A stretch of DNA of 6,398 nucleotides from JAPUDS01 sp050258575 (GTDB lineage: Bacteria; Patescibacteriota; Saccharimonadia; Saccharimonadales; Saccharimonadaceae): positions 1 through 6,398 of the forward strand of contig JBLMYZ010000026.1 of NCBI GenBank assembly GCA_050258575.1, given 5' to 3'. Below the pieces are notes generated by a model. The model made no database searches, was not told where the DNA came from, and saw only the letters and a program-made list of their open reading frames with translations. This document shows positions 1-4,920 of the stretch, piece by piece. Each line of letters begins with the position of its first letter. Within the stretch, counting starts at the first letter, position 1. A program made the translations under genes and the position numbers.

Positions 1-6
1 TAGGTA

Positions 7-35
7 TTGCAAAATGTTGCAAATTGTGCTACAAT
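7..35 (+). promoter_or_regulatory. ftsK promoter P1, extended -10
   Basis: The -35 box is TTGCAA (7-12), followed by a 17-bp spacer and the -10 box TACAAT (30-35). TGC (27-29) just before the -10 makes it an extended -10 promoter. A second TTGCAA lies at 17-22. Transcription should start near 42, only a few bases before the hairpin at 47-77. The 11-mer TATTGCAAAAT (5-15) recurs exactly at the promoter at 5521-5531. Confidence 0.7.
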
Positions 36-46
36 GAAAGTATAGA

Positions 47-77
47 TACGCCTCGACAGGGTAGTAACAGAGGCGTA
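47..77 (+). promoter_or_regulatory. 5' hairpin in the ftsK leader
   Basis: TACGCCTC (47-54) and GAGGCGTA (70-77) form a perfect 8-bp stem around a 15-nt loop. It lies at the very 5' end of the transcript expected from P1, where it could protect the RNA. The loop and 3' arm also contain the second promoter, P2. No U-run follows the stem, so it does not look like a terminator of an upstream gene. Confidence 0.55.
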
Positions 78-81
78 CAAT
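53..81 (+). promoter_or_regulatory. ftsK promoter P2, next to the start codon
   Basis: The -35 box is TCGACA (53-58, five of six consensus bases), followed by a 17-bp spacer and TACAAT (76-81). The expected start of transcription is near 88, which leaves about four bases before the ftsK ATG at 92. No SD-like sequence precedes that ATG, so P2 would give a nearly leaderless message. Confidence 0.55.
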
Positions 82-91
82 AGAAACGGTT

Positions 92-2314
92 ATGGCAAAG
101 AAAAAACGACGCAGCTCCAAGAAAGCACCACCGAAGCCACAGCACAGCCTGCCAGATGGGTTCTGGGCGCAGGTCGGGGCAGTGGTGTTGGTGATTCTAG
201 CCTTTTTGCTCGTGCTGGGGATTTTTAACACCGGTGGTACGTTTCCGGTTGCGACGAAAGACGTCGCAGCGCAGCTATTTGGCTGGGGACTCTTTGTTCT
301 ACCACTGTTACTCGTATTGCGGGCAGTCCATATTTTCAAAGCTGAGGACAACAAAATCCCTGTCGTTGTGACGATTGCAACGATAGTTTTTATGATCTGC
401 GTGTCTGGATTTATACAACTCATGGGCGCACACCCGGCTGATCTCGAGGCAGCGCAAACAGGGGGCGGCGGAGGCGTTACCGGCTGGCTGGTCGGGCAGG
501 GACTCTTGACGTTGGTGAACGCCCAAGTGGGAGCGTTGATCATGTTTTTTGGCATGTTGATCACCAGTTTGTTCGTACTCAGCGTGTCGCCGCGAGCGGT
601 GATTGACGCAGTATTCAACCTGTTCCGACAGGAAAAAAACCCGAGCGTCGAACGAAATGCCGAGGTGGCAGCGCGTGCCAAAGAAATGGATTCGCCAAAA
701 ATGCGGCTTAACAGCGATTTCAAACTCAACGAAGGTGTGCCGACGGTCAAGCACGATGCTGCCGAGGAAAAACGTAAAAAACCGCTGTCGAGTTTGCGTA
801 ACAGCGTGTCGCAGGACAAAGCTGCTGAGGAGCAGGCGGCGCTGACGAGCCCAACCGACCCCGACTGGCAGTGGCCGAGTATGGATCTGCTCGAGAAAAA
901 ACAGAGTCCAGCCGATGCCGGCGACGTCAAACATAACGCCGAGATTATAAAAGAGACGCTGCACGAGTTTAATATTGAGGTCGAGATGGAAGGGGCGAAT
1001 ATTGGTCCGAAAGTGACACAGTACACCCTGAAACCGCCGAGCGGCGTGAAACTGAGTCGTATCTCTGCGCTGGAAACCAACCTAGCGCTTAACCTGGCGG
1101 CACAGGCGCTAAGGATTGAGGCGCCGATTCCGGGGCAACGTGCCGTCGGGATCGAAGTTCCGAACCGCAAGGCGGCTGATGTGCGGCTGTATGGTATTTT
1201 GAACGCCAAACAGTGGAAAAACGCCGCCGAGCCGCTCAGTTTTGCGATCGGGAAAGATATCGCTGGCGATGCAGTAGTGGGCGAGCTCAACAAAATGCCG
1301 CATTTGCTGATCGCTGGACAAACTGGTTCAGGGAAGTCTGTTATGATCAACGCGCTGTTGACGAGCCTGCTGTATCGCAATAGCCCGTCAGATATGCGGT
1401 TGATTTTGGTTGACCCAAAACAGGTAGAGATGGCGCCCTACGAGGATATTCCGCATCTGCTTGCGCCGATCATCACGGAGCCAGAAAAAACCATCTCGGC
1501 GCTCAAATGGGCGGTCAACGAGATGGAGCGGCGCTATGACTTGCTGGCTGAGCAGAAGATTCGCGACATCAAAAGCTACAACGCGAAAAATAAAGAAGAA
1601 GCGATGCCGTATGTGGTGATCGTGATTGACGAGTTGGCTGACCTGATGATGATCGCGGCGCGCGACGTTGAGGCCTTGATCGTTCGTCTGGCACAGAAAG
1701 CTCGCGCAGTGGGTATCCACCTGGTGCTGGCGACACAGCGGCCGTCGGTAGACGTGATCACTGGCCTTATCAAAGCCAATATTCCGGCGCGCATCGCCTT
1801 TACGGTGGCGTCACAAGTTGATTCGCGTACCATCCTCGACCAGATTGGTGCCGAAAAACTACTCGGACAGGGCGACATGCTGCTGCTGACGCCGCAGATG
1901 AGCAAACCAAAGCGCATACAGGGCGCATGGGTGACGGACGACGAGGTGAACAAAGTGACTGATCACCTACGCATGCAAGCGCCGGCGCAATATAACGAAG
2001 AGATTATTTCACAACCGGTGCAGTTGTCTGGCCGCGGTAGTATCGTCATGGACACCGACACCGGTAGCGACGACAGTATGTACATGGACGCGGTGCGCTG
2101 CGTCATAGAGGGCGGCAAAGCGTCGACGTCGTTTTTACAGCGGCGGCTTCGGATCGGGTATAGCCGCGCCGCGCGGTTGATGGAGGAAATGGAAGAACAA
2201 GGGGTGATTGGTCCGGCGGACGGCTCGCGTCCTCGTGAGGTGCTGATCACGAGTCTTGACGCGCTTAGCGGCGGCGGTGACGACACGGACGAATACGGTA
2301 TTCCGCTATCGTAA
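92..2314 (+). CDS. ftsK: DNA translocase FtsK/SpoIIIE family
   Basis: This is a 740-residue membrane-anchored ATPase that pumps double-stranded DNA at the division septum and helps resolve chromosome dimers at dif through XerC/XerD. A basic N-terminus (MAKKKRRSSKK) is followed by four membrane segments at about 24-45, 60-82, 88-112 and 146-170. A charged linker runs to about 270. The alpha/beta motor contains Walker A GQTGSGKS (409-416) and Walker B VIVIDELADLMM (catalytic D513-E514), followed by LATQRPSVDVITGLIKANIP. Residues about 664-727 form the winged-helix gamma domain that reads KOPS-like sites. The linker is short compared with E. coli FtsK (about 1,330 residues), so this is the compact SpoIIIE-like type. 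ATG 92 is the first in-frame start after two promoters. It lacks an SD, so translation may rely on a near-leaderless transcript. The family assignment is secure. Confidence 0.97.
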   Translation: MAKKKRRSSKKAPPKPQHSLPDGFWAQVGAVVLVILAFLLVLGIFNTGGTFPVATKDVAAQLFGWGLFVLPLLLVLRAVHIFKAEDNKIPVVVTIATIVFMICVSGFIQLMGAHPADLEAAQTGGGGGVTGWLVGQGLLTLVNAQVGALIMFFGMLITSLFVLSVSPRAVIDAVFNLFRQEKNPSVERNAEVAARAKEMDSPKMRLNSDFKLNEGVPTVKHDAAEEKRKKPLSSLRNSVSQDKAAEEQAALTSPTDPDWQWPSMDLLEKKQSPADAGDVKHNAEIIKETLHEFNIEVEMEGANIGPKVTQYTLKPPSGVKLSRISALETNLALNLAAQALRIEAPIPGQRAVGIEVPNRKAADVRLYGILNAKQWKNAAEPLSFAIGKDIAGDAVVGELNKMPHLLIAGQTGSGKSVMINALLTSLLYRNSPSDMRLILVDPKQVEMAPYEDIPHLLAPIITEPEKTISALKWAVNEMERRYDLLAEQKIRDIKSYNAKNKEEAMPYVVIVIDELADLMMIAARDVEALIVRLAQKARAVGIHLVLATQRPSVDVITGLIKANIPARIAFTVASQVDSRTILDQIGAEKLLGQGDMLLLTPQMSKPKRIQGAWVTDDEVNKVTDHLRMQAPAQYNEEIISQPVQLSGRGSIVMDTDTGSDDSMYMDAVRCVIEGGKASTSFLQRRLRIGYSRAARLMEEMEEQGVIGPADGSRPREVLITSLDALSGGGDDTDEYGIPLS

Positions 2315-2320
2315 AGAGTT

Positions 2321-2329
2321 TGTTACAAT
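2321..2329 (+). promoter_or_regulatory. Extended -10 promoter for the pilin gene
   Basis: TGT-TACAAT (2321-2329) is an extended -10 box. The 17-bp-spaced position holds only TTCCGC (2301-2306), a poor -35 that lies inside the end of ftsK. Transcription would start about seven bases downstream, at or next to the ATG at 2336. This fits the absence of an SD and suggests a leaderless mRNA. Confidence 0.5.
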
Positions 2330-2335
2330 GTGGGC

Positions 2336-3136
2336 ATGAAAAAAGCACAAGGATTTACACTCGTCGAAGTTCTCATCACAATAGCAATTTTAGGGGTTCT
2401 TGGGCTGCTGGGTTACACCGTATACCAGCAAACTGCCAACCCACCGGCTGAGTCGCGGATTCAGTCGTCGCTTCGGTCGCTCAGCGATTTCCTCAAAGGG
2501 AAAACTGAGTATCCTGCTTCGCTTGCGGGGAGTGATTTCGCTAGCGCCGTGCCTGGGTTTATGAAACGATACTACCTGGTCAACGGTGGGCAGGGCTACT
2601 GCGCCGAAATGCAGTCCAGCACCGACGACAACGCAAGCTACCACGTGACGAACACCAACGCGGCGCCGCAGTCGGGACTCTGCCCGCGCGACACAACAGA
2701 GGCCGAAGTTGCAACCACTACCGAGGGCCAGCAGGCCTACACTGTTGCTACCGTCGATACTCCAACGACAGCAGTGGTGAGCTCAGGGACATCCACGCCA
2801 ACTACGTCGTCTGGCGGTACACCAACATCAACTCCGTCAACATCAGCGCCAACTACGTCGACACCTACTGCGAAACCAGTTCCGATTGTCGTTGCACAGC
2901 CTGTGACGCCACCGTCAACACCAACCCCAGCTCCAACGACACCGTCAACCCCAACGATCTCGCTATCTGCGGCAGACCAAGCACTCCTCGAGGCGCAGTC
3001 GTACCGGCCGAAAGGCGTTTGTCTCACTGTTCTGACCGAGGCTCGTCATATCGCGACCGGTGTGACGTACACTTTCCCGACCGGGTGTATCCCGAGCGGG
3101 TGGCAAGTGATCCCCTACGGCAGCAGCGGTATCTAA
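2336..3136 (+). CDS. Type IV pilin-like protein with Ser/Thr/Pro stalk
   Basis: The 266-residue protein begins with a class III (prepilin) signal, MKKAQG|FTLVEVL. Prepilin peptidase would cut after Gly6, leaving Phe+1 and the conserved Glu+5 of the mature protein. A hydrophobic helix (ITIAILGVLGLLGYTVY) follows and serves as membrane anchor and pilus core. A short globular part with a Cys pair (GYCAEM, GLCPRD) leads into about 70 residues very rich in Thr, Ser and Pro (about 142-212). A compact C-terminal domain with a second Cys pair (GVCLTV, TGCIPSGW) completes it. Pilin-like proteins form surface fibres used for attachment, motility or DNA uptake. The stalk and terminal domain suggest a display or adhesion role, which is inference. 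GTG 2330 is a possible start two codons earlier, but ATG 2336 gives the canonical leader and matches the predicted transcription start. No pilus assembly genes are visible here. Confidence 0.85.
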   Translation: MKKAQGFTLVEVLITIAILGVLGLLGYTVYQQTANPPAESRIQSSLRSLSDFLKGKTEYPASLAGSDFASAVPGFMKRYYLVNGGQGYCAEMQSSTDDNASYHVTNTNAAPQSGLCPRDTTEAEVATTTEGQQAYTVATVDTPTTAVVSSGTSTPTTSSGGTPTSTPSTSAPTTSTPTAKPVPIVVAQPVTPPSTPTPAPTTPSTPTISLSAADQALLEAQSYRPKGVCLTVLTEARHIATGVTYTFPTGCIPSGWQVIPYGSSGI

Positions 3137-3157
3137 CAACAAACAGCTGAGCGATAT

Positions 3158-3186
3158 TTGTCAAACGGAGTTATCTCTGGTATACT
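3158..3186 (+). promoter_or_regulatory. Promoter of the rpsF-ssb-rpsR operon
   Basis: TTGTCA (3158-3163), a 17-bp spacer, and TATACT (3181-3186) with TGG (3178-3180) form a near-consensus extended -10 promoter just after the pilin stop codon. The start of transcription should be near 3193, giving a leader of about 60 nt before rpsF. Confidence 0.75.
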
Positions 3187-3203
3187 TAGCTCACACAATA
3201 CAA

Positions 3204-3233
3204 CCTGCGGCGGGTGCGCCGCTCCTAAAAAGG
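3204..3233 (+). promoter_or_regulatory. Leader hairpin upstream of rpsF
   Basis: GCGGCG (3207-3212) pairs with CGCCGC (3217-3222) around the tetraloop GGTG. CCT (3204-3206) can pair with AGG (3231-3233), leaving a one-sided internal loop. Many bacteria place an autoregulatory RNA here that mimics the 16S site of the S6:S18 complex, with a key CCG trinucleotide. A CCG is present at 3219-3221, but I cannot confirm a match to that motif. Confidence 0.4.
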
Positions 3234-3252
3234 ATCCATAGGAGGAAGAACT

Positions 3253-3576
3253 ATGCGAGAGTACGAACTCACCGTACTGATTCACCCTGATCTCGAGGCA
3301 GACCTCGAACCCGCACTGAAAAAAGTGCGCGACATCGTCACGAGTAACAAAGGTGAAGTCAAAAAAGAAGATAACTGGGGCAAAAAGCGCCTTATGTACA
3401 AGGTTGGCGGGCACGAATTTGCCAACTATGTCTATATGGAGATCGCGCTGCCAGCCGAGGCGAACGCTAAGGTGCAGCAAACTCTCAACATCACCGACGA
3501 GGTGATCCGCTACCTGCTCGTCGGCGTCGACGAAAAAATCCGCGCGCTGAAGGAGGAAGAGGGGAAGGAACAATAA
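3253..3576 (+). CDS. rpsF: 30S ribosomal protein S6
   Basis: The 107-residue protein matches bacterial S6 along its whole length: the opening MREYELTVLIHPDL strand, the central WGKKRLMYKVGGHEFANYVYMEIALPAEA region, and the DEVIRYLLVGVDEK strand. S6 binds S18 and with it the central domain of 16S rRNA during assembly of the 30S platform. The start has a strong SD, AGGAGG at 3240-3245, seven bases before the ATG. The gene ends in a short charged tail (LKEEEGKEQ), not in a long Glu-rich tail as in E. coli. It is the first gene of an operon with ssb and rpsR, an order common in bacteria. Confidence 0.97.
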   Translation: MREYELTVLIHPDLEADLEPALKKVRDIVTSNKGEVKKEDNWGKKRLMYKVGGHEFANYVYMEIALPAEANAKVQQTLNITDEVIRYLLVGVDEKIRALKEEEGKEQ

Positions 3577-3684
3577 CAAGTACGTAAGTACGAAAGTTCG
3601 TAAGTACGTAAGTATAAAAACATCTTACGCACTTACGCACTCAACAACTTACGCACTATATTTACGGAGGTAAATACTATGGCA
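3569..3684 (+). repeat. 116-bp leader repeat, copy 1 (before ssb)
   Basis: This block matches 4142-4257 with only three mismatches in 116 bp (3593, 3598 and 3640), at an offset of 573 bp. It starts over the last codons of rpsF and ends just after the ATG GCA of ssb. From left to right it holds tandem 8-bp units (CGTAAGTA type, about 3579-3614), an AT-rich loop, inverted units (CTTACGCA type, about 3623-3656), and the SD hairpin at 3659-3676. Confidence 0.9.
3659..3676 (+). promoter_or_regulatory. SD shown in a hairpin loop, ssb
   Basis: TATTTAC (3659-3665) and GTAAATA (3670-3676) are perfect inverted copies around GGAG (3666-3669), the core of the ssb ribosome binding site. The ATG is eight bases after GGAGG. 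The same element lies before rpsR at 4232-4249. Confidence 0.6.
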
Positions 3685-4140
3685 AAGGGATTTAACAAGG
3701 TCATTCTCATGGGGAACTTGACGCGCGACCCAGAGGTACGAACCACACCAAACGGACAAAGCGTCGCTAACTTTAGCCTAGCAGTCAACCGCACCTGGAA
3801 AGGTCAGGACGGGCAGCAGCAAGAAGCAGTGAGCTATATCGACTGCGTGGCGTGGGGAAAACCGGGTGAGATTATCGCTCAGTACCTCAGCAAAGGCCGA
3901 CCAGTGCTGGTGTCAGGACGCCTCGACCAGCGCAGCTGGGAGGACAAAGAGACTGGCGCAAAACGCAGCAAAGTCGAGGTGGTTGTCGAAGACTTCAACT
4001 TCGTCGACAGCGGTGGCGGCGGTAACAACAGCGAGTTTGGTGGTTCCGCCCCGCACAGCAACGCCGCACCAAAAAAGTCCGAACCAGCGGCTGAGGAGAT
4101 CGACGACAAACCAATTGATTTGTCCGAGATACCATTTTAA
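3679..4140 (+). CDS. ssb: Single-stranded DNA-binding protein
   Basis: The 153-residue protein is a standard bacterial SSB that coats single-stranded DNA in replication, repair and recombination. Residues 1 to about 110 form the OB fold, with the family signatures KVILMGNLTRDPEVRTTPNG, VANFSLAVNRTWK, SYIDCVAWGKPGEIIAQYLSKGRPV and SGRLDQRSWEDKETGAKRSKVEVV. A short Gly/Asn/Ser linker (SGGGGNNSEFGGS) leads to an acidic tail ending DLSEIPF, the tip that docks partner proteins such as exonucleases, RecO and helicases. The gene lies between rpsF and rpsR and has its own SD (GGAGG 3666-3670) in a loop. It probably shares the promoter at 3158. Confidence 0.97.
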   Translation: MAKGFNKVILMGNLTRDPEVRTTPNGQSVANFSLAVNRTWKGQDGQQQEAVSYIDCVAWGKPGEIIAQYLSKGRPVLVSGRLDQRSWEDKETGAKRSKVEVVVEDFNFVDSGGGGNNSEFGGSAPHSNAAPKKSEPAAEEIDDKPIDLSEIPF

Positions 4141-4141
4141 C

Positions 4142-4257
4142 AACAATAACAAGTACGTAAGTACGTAAGTACGTAAGTACGTAAGTATAAAAACATCTTA
4201 CGCACTTACGCACTCAACAACTCACGCACTATATTTACGGAGGTAAATACTATGGCA
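4142..4257 (+). repeat. 116-bp leader repeat, copy 2 (before rpsR)
   Basis: This is the second copy of the block at 3569-3684. Its left array is the more regular one: four uninterrupted 8-bp CGTAAGTA units between 4153 and 4188. The inverted units follow at about 4196-4229. The innermost arms CGTAAG and CTTACG close an 11-nt AT-rich loop. The copy begins just after the ssb stop codon and ends after the ATG GCA of rpsR, so both downstream genes share SD context and second codon. Confidence 0.9.
4232..4249 (+). promoter_or_regulatory. SD shown in a hairpin loop, rpsR
   Basis: TATTTAC (4232-4238) and GTAAATA (4243-4249) flank GGAG (4239-4242), identical to the element before ssb. The rpsR ATG follows at 4252. 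Confidence 0.6.
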
Positions 4258-4452
4258 CGAAGATTTAAAAAAGACGCCCCGGCGTATTTTGACTACAAAG
4301 ACATCAAAACATTGCAGCGGTTTGTGGACCCCTACGGACGTATCGAACCGGCGACTAAAACCGGCCTGAACGCTCGCCAGCAGCGCCACCTCGCCCTCGC
4401 GGTCAAACGCGCCCGACATCTGGCGATGCTGCCGTTTGTAGCCGCAGGATAA
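4252..4452 (+). CDS. rpsR: 30S ribosomal protein S18
   Basis: The 66-residue protein is a short, complete S18. It shows the family core FDYKDIKTLQRFVDPYGRIEPA, then TGLNARQQRHLALAVKRARHLAMLPF, with a basic N-terminus (MARRFKK). S18 binds S6 and the 16S central domain. In many bacteria rplI (L9) follows rpsR. Here a perfect terminator hairpin begins on the stop codon and a four-helix-bundle gene comes next, so L9 is missing from its usual place. The zinc-binding Cys residues found in some S18 proteins are absent. Confidence 0.96.
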   Translation: MARRFKKDAPAYFDYKDIKTLQRFVDPYGRIEPATKTGLNARQQRHLALAVKRARHLAMLPFVAAG

Positions 4453-4470
4453 ACGCCGAAAGGCGTTTAT
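4449..4470 (+). terminator. Terminator hairpin after rpsR
   Basis: ATAAACGCC (4449-4457) and GGCGTTTAT (4462-4470) form a perfect 9-bp stem around a GAAA tetraloop. The rpsR stop codon is part of the 5' arm, and the 3' arm ends in a short U-rich run. It probably ends the rpsF-ssb-rpsR message, perhaps incompletely because the U-run is short. Confidence 0.7.
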
Positions 4471-4472
4471 CC

Positions 4473-4510
4473 AGTACGTAAGTATGTAAGTTGGAAAGTA
4501 CGTAAGTATG
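4473..4510 (+). repeat. Left 8-bp repeat array of the four-helix-bundle element
   Basis: Degenerate 8-bp units (GTACGTAA, GTATGTAA, GTACGTAA, GTATG) run from just after the terminator into the start codon of the next gene: the ATG at 4508 is part of a GTAAGTATG unit. They are the same sequence family, in the same orientation, as the left arrays before ssb and rpsR. Confidence 0.75.
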
Positions 4511-4867
4511 ACAGTTGTGAAAACTTACCATGACCTGAATGTGTGGCAAAAAGGGCATGAACTCTGCGCCACAGTATACAAAGCTACACAGACGTTCCCG
4601 CCAGCAGAGCAATTTGGTCTAACGAGCCAGATGCGGCGGGCAGCTATCTCTATACCGTCAAATATCGTAGAAGGCTTTGAGCGCTGCTCAAATAAAGAGT
4701 TCAAGCAGTTTCTCGTCATCGCTAGGGGTTCTACTGGCGAGCTGCAGGCGCAAACAGATATCGCACGCGACTTAGAATACTTGACACAAAATCATTACGA
4801 AGAGATTGCTAGTCAGCTTGTCGAAGTCCACAAAATGATCAACGCCTTCATCAAAGCTATTCGTTAA
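4508..4867 (+). CDS. Four-helix-bundle protein (S23/IVP-like)
   Basis: The 119-residue protein belongs to the family long labelled S23 ribosomal protein or 23S intervening-sequence protein, related to the accessory protein Avd of diversity-generating retroelements. The hallmarks are visible: YHDLNVWQKGHELCATVYKAT, then FGLTSQMRRAAISIPSNIVEGFER, then KEFKQFLVIARGSTGELQAQ, then YLTQNHYEEIASQLVEVHKMINAFIKAI. These form four amphipathic helices; family members form basic pentameric barrels that can bind nucleic acid. The cellular role is unknown. It is a stand-alone gene between rpsR and efp, not inside rRNA. Its ATG lies within the left 8-bp array, its TAA within the right array, and no SD is present. 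That layout suggests a small mobile unit, with the protein a candidate for acting on the repeats (inference). Confidence 0.88.
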   Translation: MTVVKTYHDLNVWQKGHELCATVYKATQTFPPAEQFGLTSQMRRAAISIPSNIVEGFERCSNKEFKQFLVIARGSTGELQAQTDIARDLEYLTQNHYEEIASQLVEVHKMINAFIKAIR

Positions 4868-4900
4868 CTTACGAACTTACGAACTTACGCACTTACTAAC
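4865..4900 (+). repeat. Right 8-bp repeat array, inverted
   Basis: The units CTTACGAA, CTTACGAA, CTTACGCA and CTTACTAA are the reverse complement of the GTAAGT-type units at 4473-4510. The array begins on the stop codon of the four-helix-bundle gene and ends about 20 bp before the efp start. With the left array it forms terminal inverted repeats enclosing a segment of about 430 bp. Confidence 0.75.
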
Positions 4901-4904
4901 TAAT

Positions 4905-4919
4905 AAAATCGGAGATTTT
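4905..4919 (+). promoter_or_regulatory. efp ribosome binding site in an A/T stem-loop
   Basis: AAAAT (4905-4909) and ATTTT (4915-4919) flank CGGAG (4910-4914). GGAG is the SD, six bases before the efp ATG at 4921. The layout matches ssb and rpsR, but the stem is only five A-T pairs and therefore weak. Confidence 0.4.
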
Positions 4920-4920
4920 T

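Noticed and set aside
308..964. 218-residue minus-strand frame inside ftsK
   Set aside because: It lies wholly opposite a clear FtsK membrane and linker region, resembles no family, and is rich in His and Arg as expected for a shadow frame.
2330..2335. GTG 2330 as the pilin start
   Set aside because: It overlaps the last base of the predicted -10 region and adds only Met-Gly before a complete canonical prepilin leader at ATG 2336.
3581..3656. CRISPR array or plasmid-type iterons
   Set aside because: Units of 8 bp are contiguous without unique spacers, occur as inverted arms, and no cas or rep gene is near.
3866..4168. Plus-strand frame overlapping ssb
   Set aside because: Out-of-frame reading of ssb with low-complexity Ser/Thr/Arg content and no SD.
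4508..4867. 23S rRNA intervening sequence
   Set aside because: No rRNA sequence flanks the four-helix-bundle gene; its neighbours are rpsR and efp.
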